A stretch of 44,412 nucleotides of DNA from Pseudomonas sp. RGM2987 (lineage in GTDB: Bacteria > Pseudomonadota > Gammaproteobacteria > Pseudomonadales > Pseudomonadaceae). This document shows positions 26,538 to 35,407 of this stretch, piece after piece; position 1 is the first letter of the stretch, and each line of letters starts with the position of its first letter. The translations under genes were made by a program, and so were the position numbers. Location of the stretch: contig NZ_JALJDX010000180.1 in assembly GCF_022952855.1 (NCBI RefSeq), positions 1-44,412 of the forward strand. Direction: 5' to 3'. The notes under the pieces are model-generated. The model was not told the origin of the DNA and made no database searches. It was given only the letters and a program-made list of their open reading frames with translations.

Positions 26538-28474
26538 CCACTCAAACCCCTGCCATGCCTATGCTGTCCTCCGCCGAACAACGCGTCGCCGCGCGGCAGT
26601 TGACCTTGGCGATGCTCGCCCTCGGGTTGCTCGCGCTGGGGCTAGTGTGGCGCGGCTGGTCGCCGGAGCAGAGCGGCGTCAGCCAGCTGCTGTTGGGTTT
26701 TGCCTCGTTGCTGGTGGCGGTTCCGGTGATGCGTTCGGCCTGGTACAGCTTGCGCTACCCCAGCCTTCATGGGATCACCGATCAATTGATCGCTTTGGCG
26801 ATGCTGGGTGCCTGGGCGACGGGCGACCTGCTGACGGCGGCGCTGCTGCCAATCATCATGATCTTCGGCCACGTACTGGAAGAGCGCAGCGTCATCGGCT
26901 CCCAAGAGGCGATCCACGCCCTTGGCCAGCTGACGCGCAGCCAAGGTCGTAAGGTGCAAGCCGACGGCACAATCATTGATGTGGACAACGGCACGCTACG
27001 GCCCGGCGATGTGGTGGAAGTGCGCGCCGGCGATCGGGTGCCTGCGGACGGTCGGGTGCTGTTCGGCCAAGCCAGCCTCGACACTGCGCCAATCACTGGC
27101 GAATCGGTACCACTGGAAGCAGTGGTGGGCACTGAGGTTTTTGGCGGCGCAATTAACCTGGATGGCCTGTTGCGCCTGGAAGTGACCCGTACCGGTGATG
27201 AATCGACACTCGGTAAGGTCATCGCCCTGATGCAAAACGCCGAACGCTCGAAGCCGCCGATCACCCGGTTATTGGAGCGCTACGCCGGCAGCTACCTGGT
27301 GCTGGTGTTGCTGCTGGCAGCGGTGACCTGGTTCGTGACAAACGATGCCCAGGCGATGCTCGCCGTGCTGGTCGCTGCGTGCCCCTGCGCGTTGGTGTTG
27401 TCGGCGCCTGCAACAGCCATCGCCGGTATCGCGGTAGCGGCGCGCCACGGAATCCTGATCCGCAGCTCGGCATTTCTCGAAGAACTGGCGGACCTCACCT
27501 CACTGGTGGTCGACAAGACCGGGACCCTGACCTACGGCGCCTTGCGCCTGCAATCGGTGGAAAGTGCTCGCGACGAACACACGTCTTTACTGCTCCCGCT
27601 GGCCGCCAGCCTGGGTTCGGCCAGCAGCCACCCGGTCAGCCGTGCGTTGGCCGGGTTGGTGGAACAGGAGAGCGGCGTGCCGCTGACGCAGATTCATGAG
27701 CGCCAGGGGCTGGGCGTGGTCGCGATGACCGCCCAAGGGGAAGCGGCGCTTGGCCGGCCAGAATTGTTCGCCCAACTGGCTATCGAGACGCCAGCCGTGC
27801 CGGATCACGACGGTCCGATTGCCGGCCTGGCCCTGGGCGGGCAATTTCTCGCCTGGCTGCTGTTGGCCGACAGCGTCAAACCGGAGGCCCGGGTCGCGAT
27901 GGCAGAGCTGCGGGAGCTGGGCCTGGGGCGGCAACTGCTGCTGACCGGCGACCGCCAGAGCGTAGCCAACACCTTGGCAAAGGATGTCGGCATTGGCGAT
28001 GTGCAAGCCCAGGCCTTGCCCGAGGACAAACTCAAACGGGTCATGGGCGAGATCGACCATGGCTATCGCCCGATGGTGGTGGGGGACGGTATCAACGATT
28101 CCCTGGCGCTCAAGGCCGGGGTGGTGGGCGTCGCGATGGGCGCGGGCGGCGCGGACATCGCGCTGGCCTCGGCAGATATCGTGCTGATCGGCAGTGACCT
28201 GCGCCGTCTCGGCACCTGCGTGCGGCTCAGTCGCCAGTGTCGGCACACGCTGCAGGTCAACGTGATCATCGGCCTGGGCTGGACGCTCGCGATCGTCGCG
28301 TTTGCCGCGTTTGGCTGGCTGGGAGCGGCGGGGGCGATGATCGCTGCGCTGCTGCACAACCTGAGTACGTTGCTGGTATTGGGCAATGCCGGGCGTCTGC
28401 TACGGTTCCACGAGCCGTTGCCGAAAATCCAGCAGGACAGGCCGTTGGAGGCATCGGGTCGAACTGTGGACTAG
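26534..28474 (+). CDS. P1B-type heavy-metal translocating ATPase
   Basis: A 646-residue P-type ATPase with the full catalytic set: TGES at 188-191, CPC in the transmembrane metal site (283-285), DKTGT phosphorylation site (327-331), His-Pro at 366-367, and GDGINDS (about 518-524). There is no N-terminal heavy-metal-associated domain and no Cys/His-rich N-terminus; the helices begin near residue 22. In the last helices the segment AALLHNLSTLLVLGNAGRLL has His-Asn where ZntA-type pumps carry an Asp, so the metal is not obvious. It is the last gene of the SPFH operon and overlaps SPFH3 by ATGA. It probably exports a soft or transition metal. Confidence 0.88.
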   Translation: MTTQTPAMPMLSSAEQRVAARQLTLAMLALGLLALGLVWRGWSPEQSGVSQLLLGFASLLVAVPVMRSAWYSLRYPSLHGITDQLIALAMLGAWATGDLLTAALLPIIMIFGHVLEERSVIGSQEAIHALGQLTRSQGRKVQADGTIIDVDNGTLRPGDVVEVRAGDRVPADGRVLFGQASLDTAPITGESVPLEAVVGTEVFGGAINLDGLLRLEVTRTGDESTLGKVIALMQNAERSKPPITRLLERYAGSYLVLVLLLAAVTWFVTNDAQAMLAVLVAACPCALVLSAPATAIAGIAVAARHGILIRSSAFLEELADLTSLVVDKTGTLTYGALRLQSVESARDEHTSLLLPLAASLGSASSHPVSRALAGLVEQESGVPLTQIHERQGLGVVAMTAQGEAALGRPELFAQLAIETPAVPDHDGPIAGLALGGQFLAWLLLADSVKPEARVAMAELRELGLGRQLLLTGDRQSVANTLAKDVGIGDVQAQALPEDKLKRVMGEIDHGYRPMVVGDGINDSLALKAGVVGVAMGAGGADIALASADIVLIGSDLRRLGTCVRLSRQCRHTLQVNVIIGLGWTLAIVAFAAFGWLGAAGAMIAALLHNLSTLLVLGNAGRLLRFHEPLPKIQQDRPLEASGRTVD

Positions 28475-28576
28475 ACTTGCAGTCAGCAACGGAGAGGGGG
28501 CTCGCCATATCAGGCAATTACTGGCATCCAGTAGATTCGGACGGCGATAGAGAAAGGCTATAAATTCGATAGCCTG

Positions 28577-28591
28577 CTATTTTTCTAACAT
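28577..28591 (+). promoter_or_regulatory. Possible RpoS-type -10 region of cfa
   Basis: An AT-rich patch CTATTTTTCTAACAT lies about 45-60 bases upstream of the cfa start. CTATTTT matches the CTATACT stationary-phase -10 consensus at 5 of 7 positions. Pseudomonas and E. coli cfa genes are known to be RpoS-controlled. No -35 is evident. Confidence 0.28.
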
Positions 28592-28635
28592 GGACTACCC
28601 TCATTTCAGATGTCTGGAACCAGGGGGGATATCCC

Positions 28636-29823
28636 ATGCTCGCGCAACTTCCACCGGCCTTACAGAATCTGCATTTACCGCTTCGGCTGCGGCTCTGGGA
28701 CGGCCATGAATTCGCCCTGGGTGCCGATCCCAGCGTTACGATCGTGGTCAAGGACCCACAGATGGTCGCGCAATTGACCCATCCCAGCCTGGATGCGCTG
28801 GGGGCGGCGTTTGTCGAAGGCAAGCTTGAACTTGAAGGTTCGATCCACGAGGTCATCCGGGTCTGCGATGAGTGGAGCCAGGCCCTGCTGGAAGACGACA
28901 CCGACAGTTACCCGGTGCGGTCGGTCCATGACAAGGAAACCGACGCCAAGGCCATCTCCTACCACTACGACCTTTCCAACGCGTTTTATCAGCTGTGGCT
29001 CGACAGCGACATGGCCTATTCCTGTGCCTATTTCGAGACGGGCAGCGAAACGCTCGAACAGGCGCAACAGGCGAAATTCCGTCACCTGTGCCGCAAACTG
29101 CGGTTGCAGCCGGGTGACTATCTGCTGGACGTGGGCTGTGGCTGGGGTGGTCTTGCGCGTTATGCAGCGCGGGAGTTCGGCGCGAGGGTCTTTGGCATCA
29201 CCCTGAGCAAGGCGCAACTGACGTTGGGCCGCGAGCGGGTCAAGGCCGAAGGCCTGGAGGGCCAGGTCGAACTGCAATTGCTCGACTACCGAGACCTGCC
29301 GCAAGATGGCCGCTTCGACAAGGTGGTCAGTGTCGGCATGTTTGAACATGTGGGGCACGCCAATCTGGCGCAGTACTGCAAGACATTGTTCGGCGCCGTG
29401 CGCGAGGGTGGGCTGGTCATGAACCATGGCATCACCGCCAAGCACACCGATGGCCGTCCGGTCGGACGCGGTGCGGGTGAGTTCATCGAAAAGTATGTGT
29501 TCCCCAACGGCGAATTGCCGCACCTGTCGATGATTTCCGCACACATCAGTGAAGCCGGGCTGGAGATTGTCGATGTCGAAAGCCTGCGCCTGCACTACGC
29601 GCGCACGCTCGATCATTGGAGCGAGCGCCTGGAAGACAACCTCGAGGCCGCAGCGAAAGAAGTGCCGGAGCAGGCGCTGCGGATCTGGCGGTTGTACCTG
29701 GCGGGTTGTGCCTACGCGTTTGCCAAGGGCTGGATCAACTTGCATCAGATCCTGGCGGTGAAGGCGCATGCCGATGGCAGCCACGAACTGCCCTGGACCC
29801 GTGACGACATCTATACGCCTTAG
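28636..29823 (+). CDS. cfa: Cyclopropane-fatty-acyl-phospholipid synthase
   Basis: A 395-residue enzyme of usual CFA synthase length. An N-terminal lipid-binding domain (about 1-95) precedes the catalytic domain with [17 protein letters not shown] (107-123), SAM motif [15 protein letters not shown] (163-177), and [12 protein letters not shown]. It methylates cis double bonds of membrane phospholipids to cyclopropanes, usually in stationary phase or under acid and solvent stress. AGGGGGGA stands 6 bases before the ATG. Its stop codon overlaps the stop of clsA on the other strand. Confidence 0.95.
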   Translation: MLAQLPPALQNLHLPLRLRLWDGHEFALGADPSVTIVVKDPQMVAQLTHPSLDALGAAFVEGKLELEGSIHEVIRVCDEWSQALLEDDTDSYPVRSVHDKETDAKAISYHYDLSNAFYQLWLDSDMAYSCAYFETGSETLEQAQQAKFRHLCRKLRLQPGDYLLDVGCGWGGLARYAAREFGARVFGITLSKAQLTLGRERVKAEGLEGQVELQLLDYRDLPQDGRFDKVVSVGMFEHVGHANLAQYCKTLFGAVREGGLVMNHGITAKHTDGRPVGRGAGEFIEKYVFPNGELPHLSMISAHISEAGLEIVDVESLRLHYARTLDHWSERLEDNLEAAAKEVPEQALRIWRLYLAGCAYAFAKGWINLHQILAVKAHADGSHELPWTRDDIYTP

Positions 29824-31259
29824 AGGATCGGTGAGATAAGCCGGGCGATCCGCATGCCGATTTTCTGTAGGCGGTGGGTCTCCCGGCTTTCCTGCTTGTC
29901 GATTTCCAGCGCCTGGGCGAAATCCTTTTCGAGCATCTGCTCGACCTCGGTGGCGAACGGAATATCCACGGTGAGTAGCATCACTTCGAAATTCAAGCGG
30001 AACGACCGATTGTCGAGGTTGGCGCTACCGATGGCGCTGATTTCCTGGTCGATCAGCACCACTTTCTGGTGCAGGAAACCCGGCCCGTAGCGGAACACCC
30101 GTACGCCGGCTCGCACTGCTTCGAATGCGTAGAGGCTCGAGGCCGCATAGACCACCTTATGGTCGGGCCGTGAAGGCAGCAGAATGCGCACATCCACCCC
30201 GCGCAATACCGCCAGGCGTAACGCCGCGAACACCGCCTCGTCAGGAATGAAATACGGCGTGGTGATCCAGACCCGTTCGGTGGCCGCGTGAATCGCTTCG
30301 ACGAAGAACAGTGAGCAGGTTTCATAGGGGTCGGCCGGGCCGCTTGTGAGCAACTGGCATAGCACACCATCGTCCGGATAAGTGTCCGGCAGGATCAGCG
30401 GTGGTAGCGAACGGGCCGCCCAGAACCAATCCTCGGCGAACGACTCTTGCATGCTCGCCACCACCGGCCCGCGGACTTGGACGTGGGTGTCGCGCCATGG
30501 CGCCAATGGCGGCATTTCCCCAAGGTATTCGTCGCCCACGTTGTGCCCGCCGACGAACCCCAGCACGCCGTCCACTGCAACGATCTTGCGGTGGTTGCGG
30601 AAATTGACCTGGAACCGGTTGAGCCAGCCGCTGCGCGTGGCGAACGCTTTGACCTGCACGCCGCCATCACGCAGTGCCTGCACATAGTGGTGGGGCAGCG
30701 CGTGGCTGCCGATCCGGTCATAAAGCAGATACACCGCCACGCCTTCTGCAGCTTTCTTCAAGAGCAGCGCCTGCAGGCGCTGACCGAGCCGGTCGTCATG
30801 GATGATGAAAAACTGAATCAACACCGCCTCCCGCGCGGCGTCGATGGCTTGGAAAATCGCCTCGAAGGTCGCTTGGCCGTCCACCAGCAAGCGCACCTGA
30901 TTATTTGCCAGGCACGGTGCTCGCCCCAGTTTCGGCATGGCCCGTAGTGAGGCGTAGGCCTGGGACGCTCGGGCTGCCAGGGCTTCCTCGACCCAGGGTC
31001 GCCAGTTCAATTCCGAGATGGCTTGGCGCATCTGCTCGTTGGCCTGGCGACGGGCCTTGATGTAGCCATCGAAGGTACTGCGGCCGAAGACCAGGTAAGG
31101 AATCAGCGTCAGGTAGGGGATGAACACCAACGACAAGGCCCAGGCGATCGAGCCTTGAGCGGTGCGCACCGTCAGTACCGCATGCACGGCGGCGATGGAA
31201 CCCAGGGTATGCAGCAGCGCGATCAGGTATCCGAAAACATGCGGGCCGAAATAATCCAT
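29820..31259 (-). CDS. clsA: Cardiolipin synthase A
   Basis: A 479-residue phospholipase D superfamily enzyme. Two N-terminal helices (about 8-28 and 38-58) anchor it in the inner membrane. Two HKD motifs follow: NHRKIVAVD (His 223, Lys 225, Asp 230) with GGHNVGDEY, and [10 protein letters not shown] (His 397, Lys 399, Asp 404) with GSANLDNRS. It condenses two phosphatidylglycerols to cardiolipin. The start ATG at 31259 (MDYFGPHVF) gives the usual length; AGGAG lies 12 bases upstream, and a TTG nine codons earlier is less likely. The gene ends 4 bases inside the convergent cfa. Confidence 0.94.
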   Translation of the reverse strand: MDYFGPHVFGYLIALLHTLGSIAAVHAVLTVRTAQGSIAWALSLVFIPYLTLIPYLVFGRSTFDGYIKARRQANEQMRQAISELNWRPWVEEALAARASQAYASLRAMPKLGRAPCLANNQVRLLVDGQATFEAIFQAIDAAREAVLIQFFIIHDDRLGQRLQALLLKKAAEGVAVYLLYDRIGSHALPHHYVQALRDGGVQVKAFATRSGWLNRFQVNFRNHRKIVAVDGVLGFVGGHNVGDEYLGEMPPLAPWRDTHVQVRGPVVASMQESFAEDWFWAARSLPPLILPDTYPDDGVLCQLLTSGPADPYETCSLFFVEAIHAATERVWITTPYFIPDEAVFAALRLAVLRGVDVRILLPSRPDHKVVYAASSLYAFEAVRAGVRVFRYGPGFLHQKVVLIDQEISAIGSANLDNRSFRLNFEVMLLTVDIPFATEVEQMLEKDFAQALEIDKQESRETHRLQKIGMRIARLISPIL

Positions 31260-31400
31260 GGGGCAGCGTTGCTCCTGAGGTTTCAATGCTTAACAGACCA
31301 TGTTCCACGGCGAATGTCGCTATTTAAATCGCTGTGGCTTCACCTGAACCGAAGCCCGCAGGCGGCGTCTAACGGCCACTTGTCCTCTGGAGTTCTTGCA

Positions 31401-31922
31401 ATGAATGTTCGTCTGCTGGGTTTGGCCTTGGCGGTGGGTTTGTCGGTTCCTGTGGCGGCTCAGGCGCAGATGCTTCAACCGGGGCTGTGGGAATTGACGA
31501 CCAGCAATATGAAAGTCGACAACCAGAACCTGCCGGACCTGCAACTGATCCTCGGCCAGTTGCAAACCCAGATGACCCCGGAACAGCGGGCCATGCTGGA
31601 GAAGCAGGGCATCACCATGGGCGGTAAAGGCATCCGCGTGTGCCTGACCCCGGCACAGGTGCAGACCAATGACATCCCGCTGCAAGACCCACAATCGGGG
31701 TGCAAGCAGCAGATCACCGAGCGCACCGGTAACCAGTGGAAGTTTCGCTTCAGCTGCCCGAAAGCTCAGGGCAGTGGGATCGCGATGTTCCAGAGCGATC
31801 GTGAATTCACCACCAAGGTCAACGGCACGTTCAACGCCACCGGCATCCAGCAGAACGGCAGCCTCGATACCCGTGCCGTGTGGCTTGGGCAGGATTGCGG
31901 AACGGTCAAGCCGCGGGCCTGA
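31401..31922 (+). CDS. DUF3617 domain periplasmic protein
   Basis: A 173-residue protein with a clear signal peptide (MNVRLLGLALAVGLSVPVAA, cleavage near AQA-Q). The mature part starts with QPGLWELTTSNM, the DUF3617 hallmark, and holds a pair of cysteines (VCLTPAQV, SGCKQQ) and a later FSCPKA/DCGT pair that could form disulfides. No function is established for the family as far as I know. The start at 31401 follows GGAG by 8 bases. It is divergent from clsA. Confidence 0.82.
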   Translation: MNVRLLGLALAVGLSVPVAAQAQMLQPGLWELTTSNMKVDNQNLPDLQLILGQLQTQMTPEQRAMLEKQGITMGGKGIRVCLTPAQVQTNDIPLQDPQSGCKQQITERTGNQWKFRFSCPKAQGSGIAMFQSDREFTTKVNGTFNATGIQQNGSLDTRAVWLGQDCGTVKPRA

Positions 31923-31952
31923 ACTTCATTTGAAGTGAGAGTAGGGACAGTC

Positions 31953-31979
31953 TGTGGGAGCAAAGCTTGCTCCCACAGT
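31953..31979. terminator. REP-type hairpin between DUF3617 gene and metal-binding protein gene
   Basis: A near-perfect inverted repeat with 12-bp arms (CTGTGGGAGCAA and TTGCTCCCACAG) and a 3-base loop. It sits between two convergent genes, 30 bases after one stop and 8 before the other. It looks like a single REP half and can serve as a bidirectional terminator, though there is no T tract. Confidence 0.65.
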
Positions 31980-31986
31980 TGCTAAA

Positions 31987-32862
31987 TCAAGGCCGGCTCA
32001 AAGCCTCATACAACGTGTCGAGGTTGTATTCAAACAGGCCAGTGAACGTACTGGCCGGCCCACTCGCTGCCAGGGCATCCGAATACAGCGTGCCGCCGAT
32101 GCGCGCTCCGCTCTCGTCGGCGATCTGCTTGAGCAGCCTGGCATCCTTGATGTTTTCCATGAACACCGCTTTGACTTTCGCCTGACGGATCTGGGTAATC
32201 AGTGCCGCAACCTCGGCCGCCGATGGCTCACGCTCCGTGGATAAGCCTTGCGGCGCCATGAAGTCGATGCCATAGGCCTGGCCCAGATAGCCGAAGGCGT
32301 CGTGGGAGGTCACGATCTTGCGGTTGCCCGCAGGCAGTGCGCCAAGCTTGGCCTTCGCTTCGGCGAGCAGGCCATAGATCTTCTTGAAGTACGCCTGGCT
32401 GTTGCGTTCGTAGTCAGCCTTGTTTGCCGGGTCCGCTGCTTCCAGGGCCTTGGTGATGTTGCGCACGTAAAGCTCGGCATTCGCCAGATTGTGCCAGGCG
32501 TGCGGATCGGGAACGGTCTCGCCATCCTCATCCAGCGAGCGTGGAATGACCCCGCGGCTGGCGCTGATCACCGGTGCTGCCGTTTCGGTGCTGGTGACCA
32601 GGCGATCCAACCATGGCTCGAAACCCAGCCCATTCTTGATGATCAGTTTTGCGCTGAGCAACGCTTTGGCGTCGTCCGGCGTGGGTTCGTAGGTGTGCGC
32701 ATCGGCATCCGGGCCGACCATGTTGGTGATCTGGATATGGTCACCGCCGACCTGTCGGGTCATGTCGGCGAGAATGCTGAAACTGGTCACCACCTGAAGT
32801 TTTTCGGCGGCGGACAAAGACATGGAAAGCAACAAACTGAGCAGCACGAGCAGAACACGCAT
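31987..32862 (-). CDS. Zn/Mn-type ABC transporter substrate-binding protein (ZnuA-like)
   Basis: A 291-residue cluster A-I metal-binding protein with signal peptide (cleavage near SLSAA). Metal ligands expected from the family are seen: His 56 in DADAHTYEPT, His in DPHAWHNLANAELY, His in TSHDAFGYLGQAYG, and an acidic residue near the C-terminus. It lacks the long His/Asp-rich loop of classical ZnuA. Zinc is the likely cargo because the operon begins with folE2 behind a Zur box; manganese cannot be excluded. The start at 32862 has GAGG 9 bases upstream. An ATG at 32877 in an ATGA overlap with the permease gene is an alternative. Confidence 0.87.
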   Translation of the reverse strand: MRVLLVLLSLLLSMSLSAAEKLQVVTSFSILADMTRQVGGDHIQITNMVGPDADAHTYEPTPDDAKALLSAKLIIKNGLGFEPWLDRLVTSTETAAPVISASRGVIPRSLDEDGETVPDPHAWHNLANAELYVRNITKALEAADPANKADYERNSQAYFKKIYGLLAEAKAKLGALPAGNRKIVTSHDAFGYLGQAYGIDFMAPQGLSTEREPSAAEVAALITQIRQAKVKAVFMENIKDARLLKQIADESGARIGGTLYSDALAASGPASTFTGLFEYNLDTLYEALSRP

Positions 32863-32873
32863 GGACGCAAACC

Positions 32874-33740
32874 TCATTGGGATGTGAGCAGAGGCGGGCG
32901 GCGCAGCAAGCCGTGCACCGGACCGGATACCACGGAGAGCAAATACAACGCACCCGCCACCAACACGATGGAGGGTCCGCTGGGCAGCGAGAAAAAGAAC
33001 GACAGCAACAAGCCAAACCACACCGAGAGAGATCCCAGCAGGGCGGCGACCAGCATCAGGATCGGCAGGCGGCGGCTCCAGAATCGCGATGCGGCTGCCG
33101 GTAGCATCATCAAGCCGACCACCATGAGCGCGCCGATCGCCTGGAAGCCGATCACCAGGTTCAGGACCACCAAAGTCAGGAACACGCCGTGGGCCAAAGG
33201 GCCAAGGCGACTCACGGTTTGCAGGAACAATGGATCGAGGGTGTCGAGCAATAGCGGGCGATAGATCAGCGCCATGGCGACCAGACTGACGGCCGACACC
33301 CAGAGCATGCCGGTGAGTGTCGGGCCGTCGACCGCCAGGGCTGAGCCGAATAACAGGTGAAGCAAATCCAGGCGTTTGCCGGCCATGCCGAGGATCAGTA
33401 CGCCGCCCGCCAGGGAGATGGGATAGATCGCCGCGAGGCTGGCGTCTTCGCGCAAGCCGGTTCGGCGGGTAATCCAGGCGGCGAGTCCGGCCATACCCAG
33501 ACCTGCGCCCAGGCCACCCAGTGTCAGGGCCGGCAGACTCAATCCGGCGAACCAGAAACCCAAGGCCGCACCGGGCAGAATGCCGTGAGCCACGGCGTCA
33601 CCGATCAGGCTCATGCGTCGAAGAATCAGGAAAACCCCTAGCGGCGCGGTGCTGCAGGCCAACACCAGCCCGCCCATCAATGCCCTGCGCATGAAAACGA
33701 ATTCCTGGAACGGCTGCCAGAAATGAGTGGCCGCGAGCAT
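32874..33740 (-). CDS. Zn/Mn-type ABC transporter permease (ZnuB-like)
   Basis: A 288-residue ABC-3 family permease with about eight hydrophobic helices. Typical stretches are MRRALMGGLVLACSTAPLGV near residue 17, RRMSLIGDAVAHGILPGAAL near 41, and TLVVLNLVIGFQAIGALMVV near 190. It forms the inner-membrane channel of the folE2-linked importer. Its start shares one base with the stop of the ATPase gene at 33740. Confidence 0.9.
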   Translation of the reverse strand: MLAATHFWQPFQEFVFMRRALMGGLVLACSTAPLGVFLILRRMSLIGDAVAHGILPGAALGFWFAGLSLPALTLGGLGAGLGMAGLAAWITRRTGLREDASLAAIYPISLAGGVLILGMAGKRLDLLHLLFGSALAVDGPTLTGMLWVSAVSLVAMALIYRPLLLDTLDPLFLQTVSRLGPLAHGVFLTLVVLNLVIGFQAIGALMVVGLMMLPAAASRFWSRRLPILMLVAALLGSLSVWFGLLLSFFFSLPSGPSIVLVAGALYLLSVVSGPVHGLLRRPPLLTSQ

Positions 33741-34408
33741 CAGGCCACCTGCGTGTGAGGGGGCTGGGCAATCAGCTCGGCACTGGCACCCAGGACGCAG
33801 CCGGATGGGCCGATCCGCAGTGTTTGCGCAATATGCTGGCGTACCGCAGCCAGGTCATGGCACACCACGACCAGAGTGCGGCCCTCGGCATGCCAACGGT
33901 GGATGTGCTTCCATAACAACGCTTGGCCTTGTTCATCGAGCGCGGCATGAGGTTCATCAAGCAACAGCAACGGTGCTTCGGCAAGGCTCAGGCGGGCGAG
34001 CAGGGCGCGTTGCAATTCGCCGCCCGACAGCGCCATCAACGGTCGCTGCTCAAGGCCGTCCAGCGCCCAGTCGTCCAGCACGGTTTTCAGCTTCAGACGC
34101 CTCATGGCAGGCGTGTGCCGGGTGCCCCATGAGCCCGCAGCGACGAGTTCTTGAAGGTTGATGGGAAACTGCCGGTCCAGATGTTGTTGCTGCGGTACGA
34201 ACGAGACCCCGCCGCGACGTGGAACATCAAGCATGACCTTTCCAGAGAGGGGTTTTTGCAATCCCGCGAGCACTTTCAACAAACTGCTCTTGCCCGTCCC
34301 GTTGGCGCCGATTATTGCGGTGAGGCTTCCGGCGGGTCGTTGCAAATTCAACGGTGGTGTCAGGGGTTGGCCGGGCGCCCCCCAGCGCAGCGCTTGGCAG
34401 TCGATCAT
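33740..34408 (-). CDS. Zn/Mn-type ABC transporter ATPase (ZnuC-like)
   Basis: A 222-residue ABC ATPase. Walker A GANGTGKSS is near residue 34, a Q-loop is in VSFVPQQQHLDRQFP (the sequence typical of metal importers), the signature is LSGGELQRALLAR, Walker B is PLLLLDEPHAALDE, and the H-loop is VVVCHDL. It powers the importer formed with the next two genes. It overlaps the end of folE2 by 4 bases. Confidence 0.9.
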   Translation of the reverse strand: MIDCQALRWGAPGQPLTPPLNLQRPAGSLTAIIGANGTGKSSLLKVLAGLQKPLSGKVMLDVPRRGGVSFVPQQQHLDRQFPINLQELVAAGSWGTRHTPAMRRLKLKTVLDDWALDGLEQRPLMALSGGELQRALLARLSLAEAPLLLLDEPHAALDEQGQALLWKHIHRWHAEGRTLVVVCHDLAAVRQHIAQTLRIGPSGCVLGASAELIAQPPHTQVA

Positions 34409-35301
34409 GGGCGCTCCCAGTTCCAGCGGCTTTGTGCGACGGCGTCGTGGGCATGCAGGCTTTCGGCGTGAACTACCCGCACATCGAAAGCACTCACGTG
34501 GGAAGACTGCCTCAAGGCCTTGCTCAAACGCCGGGCGGCGTCTTCGCAGAACATCAGGTTCTGTCCATTGGCGAGCGCGAATGCTTGCTCATCGGCACGC
34601 TTGACGGCGGTTTGCACGGCGGTGCCCAAGGCTGCTTCGGCTTCGTTGATGAGCGTTACCCACGGCAATTCACTTGCTCCAGTGTTTAACCGTAGATTCA
34701 GGATGGCGGTGCTGCGTTGGCTATGGGGCGTAGCGACAATGCCTTTCGACGAACCCAGCCACGCCAGGACCTCTGAATGTTCAAGCGTCTTATTGGCGAA
34801 GTCATCAACGAATTGCTGTTGGATCAATTGTCGTGCGAGCGCCGCTGAGCACGGGCAGGTGGATGAGTAGGGAATCTCAATCTTGAGTTCCACGTGGAAC
34901 ATGTCGCTTTCCAGATGAGCCTTGATGCTGACTGGATAACCTTTCCAGCCGGATAAAGGGCTGACGAGGGCTGAGCGTTTAATCAGCAGTTCAGTGTGAA
35001 GGTTCAAGGAAGCAGAACGGGACAGCCTGCGATGAGTCGAGAGAAACTGCTCCAGGGTTGCGCGCAACAGGCCGATGGAAAGTGGTGTGCTCTCCAACGC
35101 CTCCAGTGCCAGGTACAAGCGAGACATATGGATGCCACGAGCCGCTCCGTCGTCGAGGCTCACCCCTGCGTCCGCCCTGGCACTCAGGCACTGGCCGTCG
35201 ATAAGCACGGGAACGGCAATGCCCTGCATGCCGACCCAGGCGAGAGGCAACGCCTGGCCCGACACCTGCGCGGCAACATCCTGCAGACTTATTGCGTTCA
35301 T
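34405..35301 (-). CDS. folE2: GTP cyclohydrolase I type 2 (FolE2)
   Basis: A 298-residue GCYH-IB enzyme. Key residues visible are the metal/catalytic cysteine in SSTCPCSAALARQL (Cys 149, Cys 151), His 193 in ATPHSQRS, and NGQNLMFCEDAARRL near the C-terminus. It converts GTP to dihydroneopterin triphosphate for folate synthesis. It does not depend on zinc as FolE does, which explains its use under zinc starvation. A Zur box lies 31-43 bases upstream. Two start codons (35310 and 35301) are possible and neither has a strong ribosome site; the shorter is used. It carries a parS-like palindrome inside the coding sequence (34887-34900). Confidence 0.93.
   Translation of the reverse strand: MNAISLQDVAAQVSGQALPLAWVGMQGIAVPVLIDGQCLSARADAGVSLDDGAARGIHMSRLYLALEALESTPLSIGLLRATLEQFLSTHRRLSRSASLNLHTELLIKRSALVSPLSGWKGYPVSIKAHLESDMFHVELKIEIPYSSTCPCSAALARQLIQQQFVDDFANKTLEHSEVLAWLGSSKGIVATPHSQRSTAILNLRLNTGASELPWVTLINEAEAALGTAVQTAVKRADEQAFALANGQNLMFCEDAARRLSKALRQSSHVSAFDVRVVHAESLHAHDAVAQSRWNWERP
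34887..34900. promoter_or_regulatory. parS site (ParB-binding), GTTCCACGTGGAAC
   Basis: A perfect 14-bp palindrome identical to the site at 25494, with flanking A and A. It lies within folE2, where it encodes the F-H-V-E-L residues near position 135. Confidence 0.85.
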
Positions 35302-35331
35302 GGTTAACATCCATCGTGGGTTCGTCTGGAT

Positions 35332-35344
35332 GTTATAGTATAAC
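35332..35344. promoter_or_regulatory. Zur box upstream of folE2-znuCBA-like operon
   Basis: GTTATAGTATAAC is a perfect palindrome around a central base and equals the core of the gammaproteobacterial Zur operator (GTTATA-N-TATAAC). It overlaps the predicted -10 and start of transcription of the folE2 operon. Confidence 0.85.
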
Positions 35345-35372
35345 TATAATTCGGTGGAGCTTTTTTCGTGAA
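35343..35372 (-). promoter_or_regulatory. Predicted promoter of the folE2 operon
   Basis: On the minus strand TTCACG (35372-35367) is followed after 18 bp by TATAGT (35348-35343). The Zur box begins inside this -10, so Zur binding would block polymerase. The predicted leader before folE2 is about 35 bases. Confidence 0.5.
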
Positions 35373-35392
35373 AAGAGTTTCATGACCCCATC

Positions 35393-35406
35393 GTTCCACG
35401 TGAAAC
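35393..35406. promoter_or_regulatory. parS-like site, GTTCCACGTGAAAC
   Basis: Matches the parS consensus TGTTNCACGTGNAACA at all specified positions except the outermost left base (C). The two arms differ by one base, which the N positions allow. It lies in the 3' flank of the small secreted-protein gene, 493 bp from the second parS. Confidence 0.82.
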
Positions 35407-35407
35407 A

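Noticed and set aside
31301..31316. TGTTCCACGGCGAATG between clsA and the DUF3617 gene
   Set aside because: Perfect left half of parS but four mismatches in the right half, so not called.
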